Origin: Atkinsonella hypoxylon
Lineage: Eukaryota; Ascomycota; Sordariomycetes; Hypocreales; Clavicipitaceae
Direction of reading: 5' to 3'
Length of the DNA: 43,421 nt
Assembly: GCA_000729835.1 (NCBI GenBank)
Contig: JFHB01000240.1
Location: 1-43,421 of the forward strand
Of the stretch, positions 9,252-20,520 are shown piece by piece; the first letter of the stretch is position 1; each line of letters starts with the position of its first letter. The translations under genes and the position numbers were made by a program. The notes under the pieces are model-generated. The model had not been told where the DNA came from. It did not search any database and was given only the letters and a program-made list of their open reading frames with translations.

Positions 9252-12200
9252 ATACCTCTCTAGTTATAAATAAGCTTATAAAGTAAGACTTATAAGTAAC
9301 TTAACCCTCTAGCTAATTCCCTTAATCCTAAAGTCCTAATCCCTTTATCTCTTATAATAGCTTTAGCGTCTTTAGTGTATATAGTAGCGTTTCTCTTACT
9401 AGTAATAGCGTTCTTATAGCTAAGCGCTTTCCTTTACAATAAGTAACTCTTTCTTAGCGATTTATACTTTATTTAGTTGCCTTAAATATAATTAATTAGT
9501 ATCTTTTATTAGCCTTAATTATCTCTTGCTAAGCGCTAAAATAGAAAAGAGCTAATAGTATAACACTAAGGTTTATATTAGTAATAGAATTATAGGCTAT
9601 TATAGGCTGTTTAGTAATATATCTATAAGCTAACGCTTCTATTTAATCCTTTATAGTATAGTATTCTCTAGCTTTAAGCGCTTATTTTACTGTCCTTATA
9701 ATCTCTTTATCCCTTTGCCTAGATTTCTACTTCTACACTAATAGTTCTATAAAATATAAAGATAGTAGCTAATACTTTAAGTTCTATAATTGTTATAGAA
9801 GCTAGTTCTTACTATAAGATTCTATTTAATCTTTTTACGTAAGATTATATAGTATACTAGAAATTCTAGTAAGAACCTCTAAATTATTTAGCAGTAGTAA
9901 TAATAAAGGGCTTTATAAATTAGTTATAAGCTATAGTAGCACCTTAAACGTTACAATTAAAGACTTCTTTTGTGCAAGAGGAAGTAGCTTATAATATATA
10001 AGAGCTTAGCTAGGCTTACTTATCTACATTAGAAGATACAAACGCTATTCCCTTACTGTTATTGCTGCTTTAATAGTTCTATTATAGATAATAGAATTGC
10101 TATTAAACTAAACAGCAGCAATAAACTAATTCTTCTAAAGTTATATAAGTATTTATTTATTAACCTCTATTAACTATTTAATTACTTAATTATAATTGCT
10201 TAAGGTAAACTTCTAGGCATTAAGCTCCTTTAGAACAGAAATTCTACTACTAGTTATCTATAAGTAATATCTTAAGATAAAACGCTTTATAGTATCTTCC
10301 TAGAGGTAGCTAAGGTTAAAGCCTATAGTCTTAGCTTTTTTAATAACTATATACTTATTTATAAAACTAAGCTTATTTACTGCTATTGTGTGTAGAACTA
10401 TTATAACTCTATTAGTACCTTTACAGTAGTTATAAGACTAATTAATAGAGTTATTAGTTATAACTTAGTTATAAAGGTGCAGTTTAAATTTATTCCCTAA
10501 TGTTTAAGTAATTCTATAGTTACTATATTAAGTGTAAGATATATTGTATAAGCTGTTGCTAATAAGATTAATTAGAAGATGCTTAACTAAATAATAAAGC
10601 ATCTATATTAAGAAGGATAAATAAGTATATCTATATTCCTAGTTGCTCTTCTGCTTATAATATAGTACTAAAATTGCCTAAAATAGGTATAAATACTAAA
10701 GGAGCTGTAAAGTTTATGCTTAACTATAGACTATAGCTTTAAACCTTTTAATTCTACCTTTAGGTTCTATATTAAAGTAATAATAGTATCCTTTTAAGCA
10801 ATTAAAGATAAAATAAGTTTAGTAGTTATTAAAGAAGAGAAAGCTAGTAATAAGTCTTTATTTACTTATTTTATTATATAAAGCAGAAGGGTTATAGCTT
10901 ATATTATAACAGCAGGAAATAAGTTAAAATCTATCTTTAATTCTATATACCTTTTAACTTATAAGTCTTATAATTTTACTTTAGTCTATCTCTTCTATAT
11001 TAATTACAAAAGACTTCTTAAAGATAACTACTGCACACTTAATTCTATAAGTAATAATCCTTACTATAGCAGTAAGCTAGAATTAATCTAACTATTTATA
11101 ATAAGTCTCTTACTTAAAGAACTTTATTAAAAAGCTATAAATATTATTAAGATAATTAAACTAGATTACTAAACTCTAGCTAGGCTAAATTAACTCTATA
11201 AGCTTAAAGTTATTTAAATTATAATCTTAATAAAGTAGTAAGCTAAAAGGAGGCTACTTAAAACGTTACTAAAAGAGAGGTAGCTAGTGCTTATAGAGCT
11301 TCTTAAGAGGTAAATCTACTTAATTTTACTCTTTTATACAAAAGAAATTACTAACTAGCTTATAGACTTACACTATAATATAGTATATTAGTAGGTTCTT
11401 TAACGTCCTAAAGTAATACATTTATCCCTTATATATAACTCTAAAGTTAGTCTTAAAAATAGATTCTTAGTATTTATTTTCTATTTTAGTAGTAGAGATT
11501 AAATAGCTTTTAAAAAATTAAAGGTAAAAAAGAGCTTAAATAGATACTTATAATAAAAATATTATAAGAATAAAGGAATAAAGAGAGAGAGAGAGTAGGA
11601 ATATAGGCTATATTATAGCTAGTATTGTCTTAATAAATCCTTAGTTAATAGCTATCTATAATTATTATAATTTAGTAGAGGCTAACAGTAAATATATACT
11701 AAGACTTTAATAGCTATAAACTTATTAAGTAATTTATAACATTCTCTTTAACTAATTACATTTATCTTCCTTTTTTCTTTTTATAACTACCTTTCTATAT
11801 AGCTTCTTTTTTATTATCTTTATTAGCACCTTTAATTATTTAATTATAGCTAAAAAGCTTCTTTAAAACTATAAGGATCTTATAAATATATAGAATATTA
11901 TTAGCAGAAGAATGCCTTTTACTGCTCTCTTTTATTAAGTTACTCTCTCTTAGAATAGTTAAATAAATATTTTTCCTTTAATAACGCTTATTAATATAGT
12001 AAGTTTTTTATAAAAAAGCTTTTAATTATACTTCTATTCTCTTATTATACTAATAAACCTTACCTCTTTAGTATAAATTTACCTTTAAGCTTTAAGTCTA
12101 TAGAGGCAATAACATTAGTGCTAGTAGATACTTAATATACACTAAAGTTACTTTTTAATAAAGTTCTATATTTAATATACCTCTAAGAGCTATTAAATTC

Positions 12201-12753
12201 TTTTATAATTAGAATCTTAAGGCTTAGTTTATTAATAGTACTATAAGAGAAAGCTCTCTTTTATATAAGGTTGCACTAGAATTAAACATTAAGAACTTTA
12301 TCTTTATTCTAACTAAAATAGCTTATTCTTATAGATATTTCTATTATATACTTACTAATTATTAAGAGCGCTATAAAGCCCTTTTAATCTTATTCTTTAG
12401 CAAAAAAAACAGTATATTTTGCTTCTATTATACTAATATATATCTTTAGACAGTTACCTTATTTAGAGAATATATCTACTTTCTATTTTATAGCTGTACC
12501 TCTCTTAAGGATATCTATAGCAGCTTATATAGTAATTATATCTAGAGTAGCTCTACTGCTGCAAGCTATAAGTAGTAATTTGCAAAAGGTTACAGTAACT
12601 ATAGTTAGATTTACTATAATACTTCTTTTATAACGTTCTAGGGTAAAGACTAGGTAGATTAACTATTTATCCTTTTAAGGCTTTAAGAGATTCTTTATAA
12701 AGATCTTTCTCCCTTTATAGTAGTTAATATTCCTTACTCTTTCCCTTAAACAT
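9252..12753 (-). pseudogene. Extra 3' open frame of Gypsy B (function unknown)
   Basis: Inverted counterpart of 4360-7560 in element A, lying between integrase and the 3' LTR. The possible start codon is the ATG read from 12753. The copy is more strongly mutated than A: the region about 10312-10510 shows many Asp-to-Asn, Glu-to-Lys and Arg-to-His or Cys type changes against A. It is interrupted by the foldback insertion 10012-10306. The family is not recognised; agreement between two copies in layout is the main evidence that this is an authentic part of the element. Confidence 0.5.
10012..10306. mobile_element. Foldback/MITE-like insertion, 295 bp, in Gypsy B
   Basis: Absent from the matching place in element A (near 6805-6815), so this is an insertion. 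TAGCT flanks it on both sides (10007-10011 and 10307-10311). Inside, TTATTGCTGCT near 10058 and AGCAGCAATAA near 10112 form an imperfect hairpin with further pairing of CTATTAT with ATAATAG. Near the ends, AGAAGATAC (about 10031) and GTATCTTCC (about 10292) are inverted relatives. There is no TG...CA border, so it is not a solo LTR of the usual kind, and no coding capacity. It is AT-rich like its host. Confidence 0.65.
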
Positions 12754-12849
12754 TAGAACTGCTAGAATTTCGCTAAAAGATTAGGTATAAATTGCTTAAG
12801 TTAAAAGATAAAAAAAAACAGAAAAAGAGTAAAGGCTAAGCAGTTTCTT

Positions 12850-15800
12850 TAGTTAAAATAGAATAGAACTATACTTATTTTTAGCGGTTTTTAAAAACTT
12901 TTTATATATTCTATTTAATCTAGGTTTATAGTCTTAATTCTAATTAGCTTTAAATCTTTAAATAATCTTAATATACTATTATTAAATCTTAGTTAATCTT
13001 AAATATATAAATAAATAAACTTAACTTTCTTTCTCCCTAAAGCTAAAGATATAGAGACTACAGCATTAGCTTTTGTAAAAGCTATAATAAGTTATATATC
13101 TTAGTAAAGTTATAGGTAAATTACTAAGATTAAATAATATTATTAATCTCTTTATAGCTTCTACGCTCTTCTTTAGGTATTATTAGTAGATAAACTTCTA
13201 TTATATACTTCTAATAATATTATAGTAAAAGGTTTACTTTAGCGTTATTATCCTTAAAATTCTCTTTTTAGTATAGCTATAATATATAGTTCTTAGAAAC
13301 TATTTAATTTAATATATTATATTAAGTATTAATAGGTTGTAATTTATTAGTATTTTGCTTAAAGTTGCTAGTGTCTTTGCTATACTATACAGTATATTGT
13401 AGAGTATAAAGCTATTTATTAGTAGTAAAAGTCTACTATTCCTTTAGATTAAGCCTAAACTTCTTAATATAATCCCTAAAAATAGTTTTATTAAGCACTA
13501 TACTATTTAGGGTCTTTAAACAGTAGGCACTAGTAACTTTTGCTTAGCTATATACTTTAAAAGAACTATTCTATTGTATTACTAACTTCTTCTTTATTAA
13601 TATATCTATAACTCTTTATATATTATATATAAGGACTAAATCTCTTAAAACTAATTAATCTTTCTTCTTTTATAATAATACCTTTTAGTTTTAATTTATT
13701 TAATTAGCTAAGTATTGCCTAAATATAAAGACTTTTATATAAGCCTTTTAGATATCTACTTTCTTTTATTCTAGTATCTTAACTCTTACTTTAAAGAGAT
13801 TCTATATTATTATAACTTCTAACTAATTAATTAACCTTTAAGTAGGAAATTTAACCTTTAAAGGAAGAATAAGCTTTTAACTGTAAATTAAGTAGAAAGT
13901 AAATTTACTATATAACGTTTATACAGCTATATAGTTTGCTAATAGTGCCTTATTTAGTAATTTAAACTACTTTTTATTAGAACCTTCTATCTTTAAAAGA
14001 GTAAATATAAGCATTTAATAACTAGCTTTAATAAGTAAATTAGCTTTTAGATTATATACTAATGTCTTAATCCCTTTAATCTTAATAGCTTTAACTACTT
14101 TTTTAAGATTTCTATATATTTCTAGCTCTCTATTAAAAACTAGAAATTAAAAGACTTTAAATTATATAATTAGTTTTATTAGGAACTTCTAAATTACTGT
14201 AATATTAGTATACTATATAGAGTGTACTTTTACCTATTTAGTAAGGTTATATCTTACTTCTAAAAGGTACTTAAAACTATAATTAAGTAGTATATATTAA
14301 ATGTTAATATATATCTTACTTATTAGGTTACTTAAAGCTATTAGTATTAATAATTCTTTAGGCCTTTAAGGAGTAAACTTTTAGTATACCTTATAATAGA
14401 AAATTATTACTTAAACTATATTCTAGAGCTCTTTCTAAAAGTACTTAATTCTAACTACTTAAAATATAACTTCTATACCTTTATAACCTATTTACTTATA
14501 TAAAGCCTTAACAATCTTCTTCTATTACATTAAGTCTTTAATAACTAAAGTAGAACCCTTTATTATATTAGTTAGTCTTTTCTATAATAGGCCTTTATCT
14601 AAGAAGTATTACTTAGCACTTATATAAAGTTGCTTATACTTACTCTTATTTAAATTAAATAGTTTTTATAATGTTAAAAGGAAATCTATAATTTATTAAG
14701 TCTTAAGAGTATAGTATACTCTATTATATAGCTAAATCTTATTAACGTTAAGCTATAAGTTAATAAAATCTTTAATGTTCTCTTTAGCTACTTAATTTAA
14801 TATATTAAAAGGCCTACTCCCTTTACGTAATAAAGCATTAGCTATTTTATTCTTTTCTCCTAAAATATACCTAGCTGTAAAATTAAACAGTATAATGTAG
14901 CTAATCTATTATATAATAAGTGCACCTAGAACATTATTAATAGCGCTATTAAGCTAATATATAAGTACCTAAGAATTAGTCTTTAGAGTAAAGGGAACTC
15001 TATAGAGATAAATTTATAGCCTTCTTAATATATAAATAATAGCTCTATATTTCTACTTTATTCTATTATACTTAATTTCTAAATTACTCTAATATCTACT
15101 TTTATATTGTATAAGGTGTTATTACTTATTAATAATTTATATTAAAACTACTCTTTATTCTTTTAAGCTTATATTAACTATTAATATAATTTCTTTAGCG
15201 CTTAAGCTAAGATTAATTGTTATAAGAACTAGTGTAGTTATTATTATATACTTAAGGACCTCTATAGCGTTCTTTTAGTTTAGTCCTTAAGTTTACTTAG
15301 CACTTTTCTTAAGTAAGATTATAAAAGGCTTAGCTTTTATAGAGTAATACTATACCTAAATATAATAATAGTCTATAAGCTTAAGAAAAAATCTAACCTT
15401 AAAAACATTTTTACACTTTATTTACTCTAGAATCTTTATTACCTTTACTTCTAAAGGTTTTCTTCTATTAGTGCTATATATAAATCTAATAATCTCTATA
15501 GTCTTTTAGTATAGCTTTAATTTTACAGTAAATATAGTGTAACTAGCTAGCTTAATATTAATAAGGACTTTATTAATGTTAATTAAATATTATATAATAT
15601 ATCTTTATATATTAAGTAACACTTTCTCTTTATTATATATAGTAGTAAGGCCTTTTACTGCAATATTATCTAAGAAAGGCTTATAAGTATAAGGAATTAG
15701 ATTAAAAAGAATTCTCTTTACTATTTAAATAAATTAAGTAATAAAGTTAGTTACTCCTTAAGGAAGTATATAAAGTTATAGAAGCTCTATTGCTGTTAAA

Positions 15801-17500
15801 ATCGTTATTAAGTCCTTACTTTTCTCTATAAGTAGCACTTAGTTATAGCTTAATAGTAAATTAATAACTAAAAGTATCTTATATATCCTAAATTCTTTAC
15901 TAAAAGCCTTTACTTCTTCTAGAATATAGGCATTCTATATTGTAATCTTATTGTAGGCTGTTGTAAATAGCATTAGCTATATCTCTTTATTCTTTTTTAT
16001 TACTAAAAAGTAAGAGTTTCTATAAGATCTATAGCTCTTTTCTAATAATCTATACTAAAGCTTCTTTTTTAATAAATTAATTAGTCTCCCTTATAGGCTA
16101 ATAGGTATTAATATTAACTTTACTTTCTAAGCTCTATAAGTAATAATATAGATAACTTAAGGTAGTATAACTAAAGGATTAATCTTTTTATACTTTAATA
16201 AGTTCTACACTAATACTGCCTTTTAGTTATAAAGAATTTCCTTAAAAATATTAACTTCTTCTTCTATTAAATATTCTTATACTTATTTAACTATTTAATC
16301 TAAATACTTTTTTGTTATTTAGAATCCTTAGAGCTTTTTACTAAATCTTTCTATAATATATTTAGTGTATTTTCTTAATTTATTTAAGTATACTTTTGCC
16401 TCTTTTTACTTCTTTTATTTCTACTTAAGGTCTCTATTAAGTATAGATCTATCTAAAGGAATATTGTCTTTTAGTAGAATCTTATTAGCTTTCTACTTAT
16501 ATAATGTATTTACCTTTAGATTAATTAGTTATAATTGCCTTAAGAGCTAAATCTTCTTTACAGCCTCTTTAAGTTAGCTTCTATACTAGTTAGCTATTCC
16601 CTTTATTATAAGGTTAGTAATAGCTATACCCTTATTCTCTATTATAAACACTAACTCCTTATTATTATTTAATTTAGCTTTAAGACCCTCTTTAACTATT
16701 TAATTATAGACTAAATCCTTAGATAACTTATTAATTAAGATTAAATTAACACTAATAGCTATTGCTTTATCTATTGTAGTCTTCTATTTAACACTTCTAG
16801 TAACCCTTAAGACTAATATAATATTTCTAAAACAGCACTTTAAAAGAAGCTTATCTCCTTTATTACTATACTTAAAAGTAACTTTAGCTATATATATAAA
16901 AGGCATTTTAAGGATTAATTATATATATAAAGACTTTAGCGTAATATAAAAGTAAATTAGCGTTTAGATATTTCTAAGGTATAGCTTTATTATTACCTCT
17001 TTTAATATTATAAGCTTATATAATATAAAAGATATAGTAGTAATCTTTTACTTTATTAGAGTTATTTTTAAATTAAGCTCTTTAATAATATCCTTAGTAA
17101 TAATATTTCCTTATAAACTATAATCTATAAAACTATTAATAAGTAAAGAGTTTAAGCTTTTAAGTTATACTTAAAGGTAAAGTAAGTTCTATAAATAGCT
17201 TATAATTACTTTTAGCTTTAAAATACTATTTAATCCTTTAATATAAAGTATATTTACCTATAGGTTTATAATAGACTTCTTCCTTTTAATATAATTTTCT
17301 ATACATTTTTATATAATATTCTATAAATCCTTCTAGATACTACTAAGCAGTTATTTTATATATTTATTAGTAATATCTTCCTTATTGTCTTCTACTGCCT
17401 CTTTAACTATAGTAGATATTATCTTAATAACATTAATTAATTAATCTTTCTGCTTCTTAACTCTTTACCTCTTCCTTAGAATAGAATATAGAGGTATAAC
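12850..17500 (-). pseudogene. Gypsy B protease-RT-RNase H-integrase remnant
   Basis: Reads from right to left. A retroviral-type aspartic protease lies near 17050-17160 with the active-site context FIDYSL in place of an expected Asp-Ser/Cys-Gly type motif, followed by ITKDIIKELNLK. The linker (16600-16700) contains the empty TRIM target. RT covers about 16160-15290, with the LDNIAVKG strand near 15650-15680. RNase H and integrase follow to about 13300, then a basic C-terminal part. All stops are TAA/TAG. The region is homologous throughout to 1-4262 of A and supplies the missing upstream part of that copy. Confidence 0.85.
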
Positions 17501-19430
17501 TTTAGCACTTATTCTATTAATATAATAGACTTTATTAATACTATTTACTTATATTAAGCATTTATTCCTTATTGCTTCTATAAGTATAGGCATTAGTTAA
17601 TATAGGTTTTGTAAGCTAACTCTAATCTTTTTCTAAAAAATATCTTTAAATAATTACATAAAAAGCTATACTTTTATATCTATAGAGCTATTTTCTTTAG
17701 CTTTCTTTTTTTTCCTTTTAGCTTAATCTTCTAAAGCTCTTTTTTACTTAATAAAGTATTATATTCTTATAGTATAAACTCTAAAGGGCTAAGCTGTAAT
17801 TTTCTCCTTAATTAGTATATAGAGAGTTCTTTTAGGTCTATATTCCTTTATCTTAAACATTAAAGTTACTATAGTACTATTAGTAAAGTCCCTCTTAAGA
17901 ATAGCTTCTAGTAGGATCTATATTAGGCAATAATTAGAAATATTAATCTTATTAAAGATTTAATCTAATATCTTTCTCTCTTTTTTACTAGACTTTTAAT
18001 AGTTTAATGTTTTTTTATTAAATTCTTTAACTTAAAGATAATACTATTTTATAATATAGTAGTTAAAATAATTAACCTAGAACACTATAAGCCTATAAAG
18101 ATAACTTTCTATACTAAGGAAGCTTTATATAAGAATAAATAGCACTAGATTATTTAATTCTACTGTTAAGATACTTACTCTTTAATTATACTTTATAAAG
18201 CTAATCTTATTGTTATACTAGTAAAACTAGCATTAATCTATATAATAACCTTCCTTACTACAGTAATAGCAGTAATACTGCTTTATATAGCTTTTAGTTG
18301 TATAGGTTCTAAAGCTTTAGGCATTATTATATATATTAATAGCGTTAATATATATATTCTACTTTTTCTTCTTTTTCTTCCTAAATTTCTCTTTAAAAAG
18401 CTTTATAATATCTATCTTTAAAACTACTTACTTTATAAGTATAATCTTTATATCTTTAAACTTCTAGGTTAAATTATCTATTTAATATTTTACTTCTAAA
18501 ATAGACTATATAATTTCCTTAGCCTTATAACTAAAATTACTTATACTATAATACTTAGAACTTTTTCTACTTAAAGGTATATAAAGATAGTCTTTTCTAT
18601 TATTAAAGAGTTTAGAATTACAGTCTTCTAGCTCTATTTTAGCTTATATATACTAGCTAAGCTGCTCTAATAACTCCCTATAGAGTATTACAATAAACTT
18701 AGCTCTAGTAACTTTTATTTAATCTATAAAGCTAGTAAGTATAGTATCTAGTAAGGCCTTATAAATGTAATTAAACTAAGAGGTTATATTACACTATATA
18801 TAGAGCTTAGCGCTAATTATAGTAGCTTAATGTTCTTAAAGCTAATAGAGAGTATTCTTTATAGTCCTTAAATAGTTTCTCTTTAGGTCTTTAAGCTTCT
18901 TATTAGCTTACTTCTTTTAATTCTAAGAAGTAGCTTTATACTAAAGTAAAAGCTACTTCTTAGCTTCTTTCTAATTATATAAAGCATAAATAACCTTTAT
19001 ATACTTATAGATTAATAGGTTAATATAATAAATAAATATCTTTTATTAGTTTTCCTTTAGAATAAATAAGGTCTTTATTTTTAGCTTAAAGCTAGTTAAG
19101 TAATTAAGAATATTTTCTCCTTTAAATTAGTATATATTAAACTTCTTATTAAAGGTAGCCTAAGCTTACTGCTTTTTAATAGCTTTACCTATAGCTTTAG
19201 CAAGAGCCTTATAAGGTATAGCTATAGCGCTGCTAGTATTAGCCTTTTTATCTTAAGTATTTAATTCTATTATAACCTTAGGTTTTAAAATAACTTTTTT
19301 AGAAGATTTACTAGATTAACTAGAGCTAATATTAGCTACTTTAGATATAGAGCTTATACTTTTCTTTAAGAGATATAGAATACTAAACTTATATAAATAA
19401 CTAGTAAAATAGCTTAATATAGAAGGCAGG
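17500..19430 (-). pseudogene. Gypsy B gag remnant with CCHC zinc knuckle
   Basis: Upstream of the protease in the same orientation. A gag-like capsid stretch lies around 19000-19180 (KFNIYQFKGENILNYL). A Lys-rich run follows near 18355-18385, and a zinc knuckle at 18230-18271 reads CYYCSKEGYYID-stop-C. This fits C-X2-C-X4-H-X4-C with His replaced by Tyr (CAT to TAT), exactly the change RIP makes. Such knuckles bind the element's RNA during packaging. The start codon cannot be fixed; I placed the border where the readable frame fades. Confidence 0.7.
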
Positions 19431-20035
19431 TGTAAAAAGAACAATTAATCTTACTTAGCAGAAAAAGTATAATATATATAATTCCCTATATTAGCTGTGC
19501 TTTTAGTGCTTTTACCTTCTGCTTCTATAGTTATATAAGCTTTTAACGCTAAAACGTAGAGGCTAAGAACTTAGTTGCTAATAACAGTAAATATAAAGAC
19601 AACTGCTAAAATAAGGATAAAAGAGAAATTTTTCTCTATAATTAAATAATTATAACGTCTAAAGGACCTAAAAACTTCCTTTTTGCTGTATTAAGGCTAT
19701 CTTAGCTAAGGGTAAAACAGGGGCTAGATAGGCTAGCTAGTATTTGCAATATAGTAATTGTCTTTAACTAGGCCTAGCCCTTTTTAGCTTAAAAAAGCTG
19801 TAGCAATTTTCTTTCTCTCTTAATTAAATAATCCCTTATAATGTAGAGCTCTTATCCCTATAATTTCCTCCTTTCTTATGCTGGCGATATTTAAGCTAAA
19901 GTGCTCTTCTGTCTCTAATGCTTAGCAGCTTTTTTTTTTTTTTTTTTTCTTCTTTCTTCTAGGATCTTAATGAAAAACCTTCTAATTATATAACGCGCTT
20001 TAATTAGAATAAGTCCCTAGCGAAGCCCCTATTTT
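19431..20035 (-). other. 5' leader of Gypsy B with 19-nt poly(A) run
   Basis: Non-coding stretch between 5' LTR and gag. It holds an uninterrupted T19 on the + strand at 19930-19948 (A19 on the sense strand) and two comparatively unmutated spots (about 19870-19900 and 19965-19975, with rare TGA and TGG). The primer site should lie at 20035 downward, where the - strand reads AAAATAGGGGCTTCGC; I could not match it securely to a tRNA. Confidence 0.6.
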
Positions 20036-20514
20036 TATTGCCTTAAAACTAAACCCCTAAATAACTATACAGCCTACACTAAAGTAGGTGCTAATATAGT
20101 GCACGTTAAGATTAAAGAGGATCAGCAGAGAGCGAGATATTTATTAGTATAAGCTATTAAGCAATAGTAGGCAAGAAGATTAAATAGTTAGAAAAGGCAG
20201 AAATAAAATATTAATTGCAGCTTAGAAGCTATATACGCGTAAAAGGAGCTAAATGTGCTAAAGAGTTAGGGAAAGTGTTATAAGCAGTAAAGTAATATCT
20301 CTTAAGTGTTAAGTATTGTAAATTAAAGCAGGCTAAAAGATATTAATTGATTAAAAAGAGCTAAGGCTAAAAAGAGCCAGCAGAAGCTGCTTACGCTCTT
20401 GCTTAAACTATCTAGATGCCTAAGCAATGCGCACTCTTATAGAGAAAAATCTGTATGTAGCATCCCTTGCAAAGCTAATATAAGAGCGCAAGGGGGTAAC
20501 CCCGCCGCGACACA
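20036..20514 (-). repeat. 5' LTR of Gypsy B (479 bp, uninterrupted)
   Basis: Best preserved LTR of the family. On the sense strand it starts TGTGTCGCGGCGGGG and on the + strand begins TATTGCC, a RIP version of TGTCGCC. Same length as the LTR of A. The outer end (20340-20514) keeps many CpG sites and is clearly less mutated than the inner end. CTAGTT follows at 20515. Confidence 0.92.
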
Positions 20515-20520
20515 CTAGTT
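20515..20520. repeat. Target-site duplication of Gypsy B, right (CTAGTT)
   Basis: Exact repeat of 8104-8109; it marks the edge of the insertion in element C. Confidence 0.8.

Larger units (their letters stand above)
8110..20514 (-). mobile_element. Complete Gypsy LTR retrotransposon B (12.4 kb)
   Basis: Full-length element on the - strand. Right LTR (5' LTR) 20036-20514, leader to about 19430, gag, protease and pol down to about 12850, an extra 3' frame to 9252, and left LTR (3' LTR) 8110-9251. CTAGTT is duplicated at both ends. It is the same family as element A, in opposite orientation. Two secondary insertions swell it: a scrambled pol piece of 0.67 kb in the 3' LTR and a 295 bp foldback sequence at 10012-10306. 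Without them the element is about 11.4 kb, large for a fungal Gypsy because of the extra frame. All coding parts carry many TAA/TAG stops, so it is inactive. Confidence 0.93.
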
